Positions 26,004-34,440 are shown, counted from the first letter of the stretch. The stretch is 45,789 nucleotides of DNA from Streptomyces sp. Isolate_45 (GCF_024721315.2 NZ_JANFAK020000060.1:1-45789); one strand, 5' to 3'. Made by a program: numbers and translations. The notes: generated by a model from the sequence alone, not told the origin.

Positions 26004-27734
26004 ATGTCGGGATCGGCCGTGTCGGGGCGGGCGGCGAGGAAGTGCGAGCAGGCGTGGGTCCGGGGCGTCGAGCTCCTGCGGCAGGGGAACCCGCGGGCGG
26101 CCGGGGAGGCCTTCGAGGCGGCCGTCGGGCACGATCCGTCGGCCGCCGACGCCTGGCTGGGCCTGCATGCCGCGGGTCTGCGCAGGGGCGAGGCCGTCGA
26201 GGCGATGTACGCGTGGTCGCACGCCTTCGGGGCCCTGCGCGCGCGGCTCCGTACGCCGCTGGTCTCGCGGTTCCAGATCGGCGGGTACGTGGACTTCCGC
26301 CTGGAGTCGCGCCGGGACCTGTGGCTCGCGAAGGCCGCGAGGCTGCTGGACGAGGACCGGCCCGACGAGGCTTGGCAGATGCTGTCGTCCGCGGTGCTCG
26401 ACTGCGACGAGACCCGGTTCGTGCTGGCCCGGTACGCCTTCGTCAAGCGGGACTGGCCCCTTCTGTTGAGGTTCGCGCCGGGCATCGGCGACGCCTTCCT
26501 GCTCGACGAGTCGCAGCTCTACGTCGCCGCCGGCCTGGTGGCGCAGGGCGTCCACCACGAGGCGCTCAACGTGCTGCGTCCGTTGCCGCACGCGCTGCGC
26601 GAGAACGCCGGCTTCCTCGGTGAGGTCTGCTACCTGCGCGGCCGTGCGTACGAGGAGCTCGGGCGGGCCGAGGAGGCGCTCAAGCAGTTCCAGACGGCGT
26701 TCCGCCACAGCCCCGGGCTGGCCGACGTCGCCCAGCGGGCCCGGGCGGTCACTCCGCCGCCCCCTCCCGCGACACCGCCCGTCGTACGGCCCGTTCCCGC
26801 CCAGGCCGGCCCCCCGCCCGTGCGGCCGGACGGGGCGGGGGAGCTGAGCGACGAGGACCGTACGGCGATGCTCGACGCGGCGATGGCCGAGCTGGACGCG
26901 ATGGTGGGCCTGGCCCCCGTCAAGCGGCAGGTCCGCACCCTGTCCGCCCAGCTCAGGATGGCCGCGGTACGCCGGGCGCAGGGGATCGGCGCGGCGCCGG
27001 AGCCCGTGCACCTGGTGTTCGCGGGACCGCCCGGCACCGGCAAGACGACGGTCGCCAGGATCGTCGGCCAGATCTTCGCCGGGCTCGGCATGCTGGAACG
27101 CGGTCACGTCGTCGAGGTCCAGCGGGTGGACCTCGTGGGGCAGCACCTCGGATCGACGGCGCTGAAGACCACCGGGGCCATCGACCGGGCGTTGGGCGGG
27201 GTCCTCTTCGTCGACGAGGCGTACGCGCTGGTCAACGACGGGTACAGCGGCGGGGACGCCTTCGGCAACGAGGCGCTCCAGGTGCTGCTGAAGCGGGCCG
27301 AGGACGACCGGCACCGCCTGGTCGTCGTGCTCGCCGGGTACCCGCAGGAGATCAGGGAGCTGCTGTCGGCCAATCCCGGTCTCATCTCCCGGTTCAACAC
27401 GCGGGTCGACTTCCCGGCCTACTCGGCCGACGAACTGGTTCTGATCGCCGAGTCCTTCTTCCGCCGACAGAACGACGTCCTCAGCGACGACGCGGCGGCG
27501 GCGCTGCGCGGTTGCTGCGAACGCGTCGTGCTCGACGCGCTCATCGACCGGCTCGGCAACGGCCGCTTCGCCCGGGAGTTGGCTTCGAAGGCGGCCAAGG
27601 TGCGGGACCTGAGGGTCATCGACATGCTCGATGGTTCCCGGGACCCGTCGATCGACGAGGCGACCACCGTCCACGTCCACGACGTCGCGCAGGCGTACCG
27701 GGAGCTCGCGGAGGGCGCCGAGCCGGACTGGTGA
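26004..27734 (+). CDS. EccA-like AAA+ ATPase (CbxX/CfxQ family) with N-terminal TPR-like domain
   Basis: A 576-residue protein. Residues about 10-245 are helical repeats resembling TPRs (GRAYEELGRAEEALKQFQTAFRHSPGLADVAQRA is the clearest), followed by a Pro-rich linker and a CbxX/CfxQ AAA+ domain. Walker A is GPPGTGKTT and Walker B is GGVLFVDEAYAL; sensor and arginine-finger regions (LAGYPQEI, NPGLISRFNTRVDFP) are intact. The order and length closely match mycobacterial EccA1 (573 residues), the cytosolic ATPase of ESX type VII secretion. No EccB/C/D/E, WXG100, PE or PPE genes are in the window, so it is an orphan here. ATG 26004 with GGGGGAG seven bases upstream is preferred over GTG 25983 and 26001. 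Confidence 0.87.
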   Translation: MSGSAVSGRAARKCEQAWVRGVELLRQGNPRAAGEAFEAAVGHDPSAADAWLGLHAAGLRRGEAVEAMYAWSHAFGALRARLRTPLVSRFQIGGYVDFRLESRRDLWLAKAARLLDEDRPDEAWQMLSSAVLDCDETRFVLARYAFVKRDWPLLLRFAPGIGDAFLLDESQLYVAAGLVAQGVHHEALNVLRPLPHALRENAGFLGEVCYLRGRAYEELGRAEEALKQFQTAFRHSPGLADVAQRARAVTPPPPPATPPVVRPVPAQAGPPPVRPDGAGELSDEDRTAMLDAAMAELDAMVGLAPVKRQVRTLSAQLRMAAVRRAQGIGAAPEPVHLVFAGPPGTGKTTVARIVGQIFAGLGMLERGHVVEVQRVDLVGQHLGSTALKTTGAIDRALGGVLFVDEAYALVNDGYSGGDAFGNEALQVLLKRAEDDRHRLVVVLAGYPQEIRELLSANPGLISRFNTRVDFPAYSADELVLIAESFFRRQNDVLSDDAAAALRGCCERVVLDALIDRLGNGRFARELASKAAKVRDLRVIDMLDGSRDPSIDEATTVHVHDVAQAYRELAEGAEPDW

Positions 27735-27751
27735 CAGCAGGTCCCGTCGGT

Positions 27752-28738
27752 TCAGAAGCCCCGGACCGCGGCGATCGTGAACGTCGTCGGCGCGCCCGTG
27801 GACGGGGTCAGCGGCCCGTCCTTGTCGAACTGGGAGCGGACCACCAGGGTGCGGCCCGGGCGGTGCGTCAGCGTCGTGGGGATCTGCAGGGACGGGTCCG
27901 TCAGGGTGCCGGTCAGTCGGCCCCGGGTGCCGTCCGGGGAGAGCTTCCAGCGGGTCAGGGTGTTGGGGACGTTCTGGGCGACCCGGAGCGTCCCGTCGGG
28001 GGAGAGGTCCAGCCCGTCGGGGGACGTGAGGTCGCCGCCGGTCAGGGTGACGCGGCTGAGGGCCCCGGTGCGCAGGTCGACGCGGTGGAGCTCGCCCTGC
28101 GGCATGTCGACGGTGAGGAGGAAGCGGCCCGCCGGGTCCGAGACGATGCCGTTGAGGCTGAAGCCGCCGGCCGGACGGGGCCGCAGGGCCGGCGTCAGGT
28201 CGTACGCGACGAGCAGCGGGCCGTCGCCGGCGGCCAGTTGCTCCGGAGTGACCCGGTAGATCACCCCGCGCACGCTGTCCGTGAGGTACGCGGCGCCGTC
28301 GGGGGTGACGGTGAGGTCGTTGACGAAGCGGGGAGCGTTCCCGGGGACGTCGAAGCGGGCCAGGCGCGAGCCGGTCCGGGTGTCGTAGACGGTGACGCCC
28401 TTGGTGGAGTCGGTGACCCAGAGGCGGCCGCGCGCGTCCACGCGCAGGCCGTTCGCGGTGGTGCGGCCGTCGGTGCCCGCCGGGAGGAAGACCTCGGCGC
28501 TGCGGGTTCCCGGGCGGGCGCGGTAGACGGTGCCGTCCGCGTACGAGCCGACGTAGACCGTCCCCGTACGGGCGTCGGCGGCTATGCCCTCGGGGTAGAC
28601 CTTCGCGCCGGGCAGCGTGAAGGCGGTGGTGACGCGGACGTCGGCCCCGGACGGCGCGGACGGTGCGGGGGCCGCCCCCAGCGACAGCGCGGCGGCCAGC
28701 GCGAGGGGTACGGGCATGAACTTCGACCACATGGGCAC
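27752..28738 (-). CDS. Secreted SMP-30/gluconolactonase-like beta-propeller protein
   Basis: A 328-residue protein with a signal peptide (MPMWSKFMPVPLALAAALSLGAAPAPSAPSG). It continues as repeated beta-propeller blades: VYPEGIAADARTGTVYVGSY, TTANGLRVDARGRLWVTDS, VNDLTVTPDGAAYLTDS, LNGIVSDPAGRFLLTVD, SPDGLDLSPDGTLRVAQN. The NDLTVTPDG and DGLDLSPDG segments resemble SMP-30/strictosidine-synthase-like lactonase blades. It may be an exported lactonase or a non-catalytic propeller. GTG 28738 has GAGGA five bases upstream. It is divergent from a MarR regulator gene, which probably controls it. Confidence 0.82.
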   Translation of the reverse strand: MPMWSKFMPVPLALAAALSLGAAPAPSAPSGADVRVTTAFTLPGAKVYPEGIAADARTGTVYVGSYADGTVYRARPGTRSAEVFLPAGTDGRTTANGLRVDARGRLWVTDSTKGVTVYDTRTGSRLARFDVPGNAPRFVNDLTVTPDGAAYLTDSVRGVIYRVTPEQLAAGDGPLLVAYDLTPALRPRPAGGFSLNGIVSDPAGRFLLTVDMPQGELHRVDLRTGALSRVTLTGGDLTSPDGLDLSPDGTLRVAQNVPNTLTRWKLSPDGTRGRLTGTLTDPSLQIPTTLTHRPGRTLVVRSQFDKDGPLTPSTGAPTTFTIAAVRGF

Positions 28739-28775
28739 AGGTGTCCTCTTTTGATCAGGTGAGTACGCACACTAG

Positions 28776-28787
28776 TTAGAACCCTAA
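28776..28787. promoter_or_regulatory. Candidate MarR operator
   Basis: TTAG-AACC-CTAA is a perfect inverted repeat in the middle of the 77-bp gap between the divergent propeller and MarR genes. The gap is markedly AT-richer than its surroundings. The location suits autoregulation plus control of the neighbour. Confidence 0.5.
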
Positions 28788-28815
28788 TGCTTGGCAAGGG
28801 TCGTAGGATGCCTCC

Positions 28816-29253
28816 ATGACTTCCATGCCCGCCGAGGAGCGCATCGGCTCGCACGTCAAGCGCGCCGAGCAGGCGCTCCTCGGGGCGAAGAACGCCGCCC
28901 TCAAGCCGGCCGCAGTAACGGTTCCGCAGTACGCGGCCCTCTACTGGCTCGGCGAGAACGCCGGCATCTCGGCGGCCGCCCTGTCCCGCCTCTGCGGGGT
29001 CACCCCGCCGACCATGAACACGGTGCTGAAGAACCTCCAGGAACGCGGCCTCATCGAACGCACCCCCCACGCGTGGCACCGCAACGTCCTGGAGACCCGC
29101 CTCACCGAGGAGGGGCGCGCCGTACTGGACCAGGCCGACGAGGCTGCCGTACGGGTCGAACGCGCGCTCGCCGCCGCCTTCTCCGAGGAGGAGCGCAAGC
29201 AGCTCGTCGGGTTGCTGGGCCGCTGCGCCGAGGTGCTCGACACCCTGAGGTAA
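28816..29253 (+). CDS. MarR-family transcriptional regulator
   Basis: A 145-residue winged-helix dimer-type regulator: VTVPQYAALYWLGENAGISAAALSRLCGVTPPTMNTVLKNLQERGLIER is the helix-turn-helix and start of the wing, RNVLETRLTEEGRAVL the wing end, with flanking dimerisation helices. MarR proteins normally repress divergent genes and are released by small phenolic or oxidising ligands. It lies 77 bp from the propeller gene in divergent orientation. Cys residues in the recognition-helix area (RLCGV) and C-terminal helix (GRCAEV) could make it thiol-responsive, which is speculation. Confidence 0.92.
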   Translation: MTSMPAEERIGSHVKRAEQALLGAKNAALKPAAVTVPQYAALYWLGENAGISAAALSRLCGVTPPTMNTVLKNLQERGLIERTPHAWHRNVLETRLTEEGRAVLDQADEAAVRVERALAAAFSEEERKQLVGLLGRCAEVLDTLR

Positions 29254-29348
29254 CCGCCGTGCCCCGGAGGTTCGGGGCAAGTTCTCGCCGCGTTGTGGAA
29301 CTCTCCCGGGCGTTTCGCCCATCAGAACCAACGGGATGTCCAGCCGCT

Positions 29349-29366
29349 CTGTCCCGCCCGGGACAG
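29349..29366. promoter_or_regulatory. 18-bp palindrome upstream of the first esterase
   Basis: CTGTCCCG and CGGGACAG flank a 2-bp centre, 24 bp before the GTG start. A two-base loop makes a protein-binding operator more likely than a transcript hairpin. Confidence 0.4.
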
Positions 29367-29390
29367 CCATGATCGTTCGGAGCGAAGTTC

Positions 29391-30512
29391 GTGCACGAGT
29401 ACCAGCAGCAGCCGCCGTCCAGTGGCGAGCCCCAGCGCGCGCCCAAGCGGTCCCGGCGCGCGATATGGATCGGCGCGGGCGTCGCCTGCGCGCTGGTCCT
29501 CGGCGGCGGGGGCTTCGCCGCCTGGAAGTACGAGTGGTTCTCCGGCAACGGCGAGGCCGTCAGCTTCGGCAAGAACAACCAGGGCGCCGCGGGCGGCGGG
29601 GCCAAGGCCAAGTCCCCCGACGCCGCCGCCCCGGCCACGCCGAGCGGCGACCCGGACGTGCTCCTGCCCTCCGGGCCGAAGGCCGCCTTCAAGCAGACCG
29701 CCAAGCTCGACGACGGCACGGTCATCGCCAAGACCCGGCTGGTCGGGGCCAAATCGGGCTTCGAGGGCGACGTCTGGGTCTGGGCCCCCAAGGAGTACGA
29801 CGACCCGAAGTACGCCAAGAGCGCCTTCCCGGTCCTCATCGCGCTCCCCGGCGGCAACGGCTACCCGGCCAACTACTGGTCCGACCGCAGCCTCGGCCTC
29901 CAGAAGGCCGTCAGCGAGGGCGTCAAGGCCGGCACCAGCCTGCCCTTCATCCTCGTCATGCCCGTCCTCAACCCCGACGCCAAGTACTACTACGACGGCT
30001 CCGACATACCCGGGCAGCCGAAGATGGGCACCTGGATCTCCGAGGACATACCGGACTTCGCCCGCGCCAACTTCCGCACGTACAAGTCCCGCGACGGCTG
30101 GGCCTTCATGGGCAACTCCTCAGGCGCCTTCGTCGGCCTCAAGCACGTCATGCAGCACCCGGACAAGTTCAAGGCCGTGATCGCCAACGGCGGCGAGATC
30201 GTTCCCGACTCCCCGCTGTGGAAGGGCCACCAGGCCGACATGGACGCCAACAATCCGGAGAAGCTGGCGCAGAAGCTGATCGACACCAAGGGCCCCGAGG
30301 TCCTCGTCGCTTTCCAGTACGGGACCAAGGAGGGCGGCCGCGCCCGCCTCGACAAGTTCCAGCAGCAGTTCGGCAAGGGCCCCGTCAAGGTCAGCATCCA
30401 CGAGATCGTGGGCGGCGACCACAACGGCTGGGACTACGTCCGGGGCATGAAGGAGAGCGCCCTGGCGGAGGTCAGCAAGGTGCTGAAGGCCCCGAAGCCC
30501 GACGCGGGCTGA
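29391..30512 (+). CDS. Membrane-anchored alpha/beta-hydrolase (putative esterase), copy 1
   Basis: A 373-residue protein with a short cytoplasmic Pro/Gln-rich tail, one membrane helix (IWIGAGVACALVLGGGGFAAW, about 25-45), a Gly/Ala/Lys linker and an esterase-D-like alpha/beta-hydrolase. The nucleophile elbow is GNSSG (241-245, Ser243), and a late His is in GGDHNGWDYVRG. FPVLIALPGGNGYPANYW forms the oxyanion strand. It is predicted to face the cell wall. A paralogue follows directly, sharing long blocks such as GSDIPGQPKMGTW and DNxEKLA-type segments. Function could be ester hydrolysis or acyl transfer in the envelope; the substrate is unknown. Start GTG 29391. Confidence 0.85.
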   Translation: MHEYQQQPPSSGEPQRAPKRSRRAIWIGAGVACALVLGGGGFAAWKYEWFSGNGEAVSFGKNNQGAAGGGAKAKSPDAAAPATPSGDPDVLLPSGPKAAFKQTAKLDDGTVIAKTRLVGAKSGFEGDVWVWAPKEYDDPKYAKSAFPVLIALPGGNGYPANYWSDRSLGLQKAVSEGVKAGTSLPFILVMPVLNPDAKYYYDGSDIPGQPKMGTWISEDIPDFARANFRTYKSRDGWAFMGNSSGAFVGLKHVMQHPDKFKAVIANGGEIVPDSPLWKGHQADMDANNPEKLAQKLIDTKGPEVLVAFQYGTKEGGRARLDKFQQQFGKGPVKVSIHEIVGGDHNGWDYVRGMKESALAEVSKVLKAPKPDAG

Positions 30513-30603
30513 CCCGCCCCTGCCCCCGCCCCGCCCCCGTTCCCGCCCTCCCCGCGTGGCCCTCGCCACGTCGCACCGCTCCCAGGCAACCCTTACGGTC
30601 GTT

Positions 30604-30622
30604 CACACCTCTGTCAGGTGTG
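30604..30622. promoter_or_regulatory. Inverted repeat upstream of the second esterase
   Basis: CACACCT (30604-30610) and AGGTGTG (30616-30622) are perfect arms around CTGTC, followed by GGACC-TATC-GGTCC at 30630-30643. They lie in the 175-bp gap between the tandem esterase genes and could be a terminator, operator or leader structure. Confidence 0.4.
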
Positions 30623-30687
30623 TAAGGGGGACCTATCGGTCCGACTCGCGCCCAACCAGGGCGCCGCAGAAGGAACGGGAACAATCC

Positions 30688-31767
30688 GTGCAGCATGACC
30701 AGCAAGGCGACGACAGCCCCACGACCGGGGGTCGTCGTCGCCCGAAGCGCCGGCGTCCGTTTTTGATCGGCGGACTCGCCCTCCTCCTCGTCGCCGGGGG
30801 CGGCGGGGCGGCGTACATGACCGGCCTCTTCTCGGACATAGGGGATCCGGTGTCCTTCGGGAAGATCCAGGAGTCGGCGGCCGCCGAGGACATCCGGCCC
30901 GAGGTGCTGATGCCCACCGGTCCGAAGGCCGGCTTCAGCCGCACCAGCAGGCTGCCGGACGGCACCCAGATCGCCGTGACCACCCTGACCGGGGCGAAGT
31001 CGGGGTTCACCGGCGACGTGTGGGTGTGGGTGCCCAAGGAGTACGACGACCCGCGGTACGCCAAGAGCGGCTTCCCGGTGCTGATCGCCCTGCCCGGCGG
31101 CCGCGGCTACCCCAAGAACTACTGGGGCACCGGGCCCGGCCTCGGCCTCCAGCAGGCCGTGATCGACGGGGCGCGGGAAGGCACCAGCCACCCCTTCATC
31201 CTGGTCATGCCGGTGATCAACGCCGACACCAAGAACCACTTCGACGGCTCGGACATCCCCGGCCAGCCGAAGATGGGCACCTGGATGGCCGATGACGTCC
31301 CGGATTTCGCGAAGGCCAATTTCCGTACCTTCACCTCCCGCGACGGCTGGGCCTTCATGGGGTCCTCCTCGGGCGGCTTCGGGGCCTTCAAGCACGTCCT
31401 GAAGTACCCGGAACGCTTCAAGGCGGTCATCGCCAGCGGCGTCGACTTCGTCCCCGATTCCCCGCTGTGGAAGGGGAACCGGCAGGCCATGGACGCGAAC
31501 AACCCGGAGAAGCTCGCCGAGAAGCTGATCAAGGCGGGCGGTCCGGACGTCTACATCAACTTCCAGATCGGTACGAAGGAGAGCGGCCGGGACATGGCCG
31601 AGAAGTTCATGAAGCAGTACGGCAAGGGCCCCGTGCACACCCGGCTCCAGGTGATCCAGGATGGTGAGCACAACGGAAAGTCGTACGTACGCGGCATGAG
31701 GGAGGGTTCGCTGGCGTGGATCAGCAAGGTGTTGCGAGCGCCGACGCCCGAACCCGCCGTGCGCTGA
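30688..31767 (+). CDS. Membrane-anchored alpha/beta-hydrolase (putative esterase), copy 2
   Basis: A 359-residue paralogue of the preceding gene: short Arg-rich cytoplasmic tail (RRRPKRRRP), membrane helix FLIGGLALLLVAGGGGAAYM, then the alpha/beta-hydrolase with nucleophile elbow GSSSGG (Ser227) and His in GEHNGKSYVRG. The two catalytic domains are easily aligned from DVWVWxPKEYDDP to the C-terminus, while tails and linkers have diverged. GTG 30688 (VQHDQQGDD) is used because an AAGGAACGGGA stretch precedes it; the longer frame from 30556 crosses the inverted repeats. The protease gene starts inside its last 52 bp. Confidence 0.85.
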   Translation: MQHDQQGDDSPTTGGRRRPKRRRPFLIGGLALLLVAGGGGAAYMTGLFSDIGDPVSFGKIQESAAAEDIRPEVLMPTGPKAGFSRTSRLPDGTQIAVTTLTGAKSGFTGDVWVWVPKEYDDPRYAKSGFPVLIALPGGRGYPKNYWGTGPGLGLQQAVIDGAREGTSHPFILVMPVINADTKNHFDGSDIPGQPKMGTWMADDVPDFAKANFRTFTSRDGWAFMGSSSGGFGAFKHVLKYPERFKAVIASGVDFVPDSPLWKGNRQAMDANNPEKLAEKLIKAGGPDVYINFQIGTKESGRDMAEKFMKQYGKGPVHTRLQVIQDGEHNGKSYVRGMREGSLAWISKVLRAPTPEPAVR

Positions 31768-32552
31768 GCCCGGTGGTGAGGAGCGTGTCGGCCGCGGCGG
31801 TGGCGGGGATCGCGGCGGTGGCCGCCGTCGTCCTCCTCAAGGCGTCCGAGGACCGGTCGGTGCACCCGTTCCCCACCGTGGGCGTGCTCATGGCGGGCGG
31901 GGAGCACTGGTGCACGGCGAGCGTCGTCGACAGCCCGCGGGGCAACGTCGTCGCCACCGCCGCGCACTGCGTGGCCCCCGCGGGCGAGGACGGGCAGCCG
32001 GGCGAGGTCGCCCACGACGGCCTCGCCATCGGCGAGCTCGCCTTCGCCCCCGCCTTCTCCGGCGAGGGCGAGGGCACCCAGCCCCTGGGCGTGTGGAAGG
32101 TCAGCTCGATCCACGTGGACGAACGCTGGACGAAGTGGGGCGACGACACCGCCGACTTCGCCTTCCTCACCATCGAGCCGGACGAGGAGGGACGCAGCCT
32201 CCAACAGCGCGTCGGCGGCGGCGAGGCCCCCCGGCCCGACTGGACCTCCGGGTACGAGCGCGAGGTGACCGTGATCGGCTACCCGGAGTCCGAGCACAAC
32301 CCGCAGAACAAGCCCGTCTCCTGCACCACCCAGACCCGCCACGACGACGACGACCCCGACATGCTGTACATCAGCTGCTCGGGATTCTGGACGGGCACCA
32401 GCGGCAGCCCCTGGATCGCCGACCGCGGCGGCACGGGCCGACCCGGCCGGCTGATCGGGGTGCTGAGCGGCGGCGAGACGGACGTCGACTCCACGGCGGC
32501 CCTGTACGACGAGCGCGCCAAGGCCCTCTACGAACGGGCGGCCGGCGGCTGA
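31716..32552 (+). CDS. Membrane-anchored or secreted trypsin-like serine protease
   Basis: A 278-residue chymotrypsin-fold protein. A hydrophobic N-terminal segment (SVSAAAVAGIAAVAAVVLL, about 23-41) is a signal or anchor. The triad is His84 (VVATAAHC), Asp147 (DDTADFAFL) and Ser229 (GTSGSPWI, a variant of GDSGGP). CTASV and TAAHC supply the usual disulphide near the His. The start GTG 31716 lies within the upstream esterase gene (52-bp overlap), implying co-translation; GTG codons near 31774 would remove the overlap but shorten the N-terminus. Its 3' end overlaps the convergent EamA gene by 25 bp. It may act in the envelope together with the two esterases. Confidence 0.85.
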   Translation: MDQQGVASADARTRRALSPVVRSVSAAAVAGIAAVAAVVLLKASEDRSVHPFPTVGVLMAGGEHWCTASVVDSPRGNVVATAAHCVAPAGEDGQPGEVAHDGLAIGELAFAPAFSGEGEGTQPLGVWKVSSIHVDERWTKWGDDTADFAFLTIEPDEEGRSLQQRVGGGEAPRPDWTSGYEREVTVIGYPESEHNPQNKPVSCTTQTRHDDDDPDMLYISCSGFWTGTSGSPWIADRGGTGRPGRLIGVLSGGETDVDSTAALYDERAKALYERAAGG

Positions 32553-33526
32553 TCCCCGCCGCCCCCCGCCCCCCGGGTCGCCCGCCGTCCCGTCCGCTCC
32601 GTACTGACGATCACACCGACCCCCGCCACCACGATCCCGCCGCCGAGCAGGATCGGCCAGGTCAGCGCCTCGTCCAGGATCAGCGCGCCGAGCGCGACGG
32701 CGACGACCGGATTGACGTACGCGTACGTGGACACCAGCGACAGCGGCGCCGCCCGGAGCAGCCACGCGTACGCGGTGAAACCGACCACCGACCCGATCAG
32801 CACGAGGTAGGCCTGGGCCACCCAGGAGGCGGTGGAGAACGCGCCGAGGTCCAGGCCGTGCTGCTCGCCGCGCAGCAGGCCGACGACGATCCCGCCGGTC
32901 CCGCCCGCGAGCATCTGGTAGGCGCTGCCGGTGAACGGATTGCCCGGCAGCGGCAGCTTCGACGCCGAGAACGACCCCAGCGACCACAGCACCGCCGCGA
33001 CCACCACCATCAACACCCCCGACAGCCGAACCTGCCCGCTGAGCCCCGGGCCGGTCAGTACCGCCAGCCCGGCGAGCCCGACCAGCACGCCGACCAGGGT
33101 CCGCGCCGGCGGCCGGTCCCCGGTGGCCGCCCGCAGCACGACCACCCACATCGGCACGCTCGCCACCAGCAGCGCGGCCAACCCGGACGGCACGTGCGTC
33201 TCGGCGAGCACGACCAGCCCGTTGCCGCCCAGGATCAGCAGCAGCCCGACCAGGACCGCCGAGCGCAACTGCGCGCCCGTGGCCCTGAGCGCGGCCGGCC
33301 CGGACCGCCAGGCGACGATCCCGGCCAGCAGCAGACCGGCGGTGATGAAACGGGCCCCGGCCGACAGGAACGGCGGCATGGTCTCGACGACGATCCGGAT
33401 GCCGAGGTAGGTCGAGCCCCATACGACGTACACCAGGGCGAGGGCGGTCCAGACCGCGCCGGTGATCCTGCGGTGCGGGGGAGCGGTCGGGCCGCTCCCG
33501 GTCGTGGTCGTCATCGAGGTGCGCAT
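32528..33526 (-). CDS. EamA/DMT-family transporter
   Basis: A 332-residue ten-helix membrane protein made of two EamA repeats. Repeat 1 starts ALALVYVVWGSTYLGIRIVVETMPPFLSAGARF, the classic DMT entry motif. Repeat 2 includes the LVLIGSVVGFTAYAWLLRAAPLSLVSTYAYVNPVVAVALGALILDE block. The family exports amino acids, nucleosides or other metabolites; the substrate is not predictable. ATG 33526 with AGGA upstream is used; ATG 33514 is also in frame. The C-terminal tail (GGGGDQPPAARS) overlaps the convergent protease gene. Confidence 0.92.
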   Translation of the reverse strand: MRTSMTTTTGSGPTAPPHRRITGAVWTALALVYVVWGSTYLGIRIVVETMPPFLSAGARFITAGLLLAGIVAWRSGPAALRATGAQLRSAVLVGLLLILGGNGLVVLAETHVPSGLAALLVASVPMWVVVLRAATGDRPPARTLVGVLVGLAGLAVLTGPGLSGQVRLSGVLMVVVAAVLWSLGSFSASKLPLPGNPFTGSAYQMLAGGTGGIVVGLLRGEQHGLDLGAFSTASWVAQAYLVLIGSVVGFTAYAWLLRAAPLSLVSTYAYVNPVVAVALGALILDEALTWPILLGGGIVVAGVGVIVSTERTGRRATRGAGGGGDQPPAARS

Positions 33527-33571
33527 GCCCGGGATCCTAAGGTCGTTGGCCCATGCAGGCTTCTCGATATC

Positions 33572-34390
33572 TCAGCCCTTGAGCAGGCCGTTCAGCTCGC
33601 CGTACGACAGCGAGTCGGCGAGCGAGCCGTACGTGCCGCCGGCCAGCAGCTCCTCGGTGGCGCGGCGGGCCACGGCGTACGCGGCCTCCGCGACCCAGGA
33701 CCCGAGGCTGACCCGGGCCACCCCGAGGGCACCCAGCTCGGCGACGGACGGCGCGGCGGGACCGACGAGGACGTTGAGCGGGGCGTCGATGCCCTTGGCG
33801 AGCTCGGCGAGGGTGGCCGGGTCGACCACGCCGGGCACGAAGATCCCCGAGGCGCCGGCTTCGAGGTAGGCGGCGGCGCGGGCCAGGGTCTCGTCGAGCC
33901 GGGTCTCCGGGGCGCCGAGGCCGCGGAGGTAGGTGTCGATCCGGGCGTTGATGAAGAGGGGGACCCCGGCGGCCCGCGCGGCGGCGCGGGCCGCGGTCAG
34001 CCGCTCCGCGTGGTCGGCGGGGGCGCGGTCGCCGTCCTCGATGTTCACGCCGACGGCCCCGGCGGCCAGCACCCCGGTGACGGTCTCCCCGACCCCGGCG
34101 GCGTCGGCGCCGAAGCCGCCCTCGATGTCCGCGGTGACGGGCACGGACACGGCGGCGACCACGCGGGCGATCAGGTCGAGGGCCCGCTCGCGGGCGAGGG
34201 CGTCCCCGTCGGGCGACCCGAGGGACCAGGCCACGCCGGCGCTGGTGGTGGCGACCGCGCGGGATCCGGCGGCCTCGACGACGCGGGCACTGGCGACGTC
34301 CCAGGCGTTGGCGAGGGCGAGCGGGGCGGCGGGGGTGTGCAGCGCGGCGAAGGCGGCGGCGCGGGAGGCGAGGTCACGGGTGTCGGTCAT
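33572..34390 (-). CDS. Isocitrate lyase/PEP mutase superfamily protein
   Basis: A 272-residue TIM-barrel enzyme. ALANAWDVASARVVEAAG opens the barrel. VPVTADIEGGFG and VNIEDG carry the metal-binding acidic residues, and PLFINARIDTYL follows. The KKCGH-type catalytic loop of true isocitrate lyase is absent, so it belongs to the carboxyvinyl-phosphonate mutase/oxaloacetate-hydrolase-like branch, which makes or breaks C-C or P-C bonds in alpha-keto acids. No phosphonate genes are nearby. ATG 34390 begins the normal N-terminus (MTDTRDLASRA). The next gene upstream on this strand begins at 35623, so it is probably a separate unit. Confidence 0.85.
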   Translation of the reverse strand: MTDTRDLASRAAAFAALHTPAAPLALANAWDVASARVVEAAGSRAVATTSAGVAWSLGSPDGDALARERALDLIARVVAAVSVPVTADIEGGFGADAAGVGETVTGVLAAGAVGVNIEDGDRAPADHAERLTAARAAARAAGVPLFINARIDTYLRGLGAPETRLDETLARAAAYLEAGASGIFVPGVVDPATLAELAKGIDAPLNVLVGPAAPSVAELGALGVARVSLGSWVAEAAYAVARRATEELLAGGTYGSLADSLSYGELNGLLKG

Positions 34391-34440
34391 GGGCGCAGTC
34401 CATCAGAGCGCCACCGCGGAGGCCGGCGAAATTCCGACAC

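Noticed and set aside
25054..27734. Uma2 gene and EccA-like ATPase as a two-gene defence system
   Set aside because: They are divergent with 368 bp between them and I know of no functional link; adjacency alone is insufficient.
25824..28730. A 968-codon open frame on the minus strand over the EccA-like and propeller genes
   Set aside because: No recognisable domain and shadow-type composition; the overlapped genes have clear motifs.
33572..34390. True isocitrate lyase or PEP mutase with a phosphonate pathway
   Set aside because: The isocitrate lyase catalytic loop is missing and no phosphonate genes lie nearby, so only the superfamily is called.
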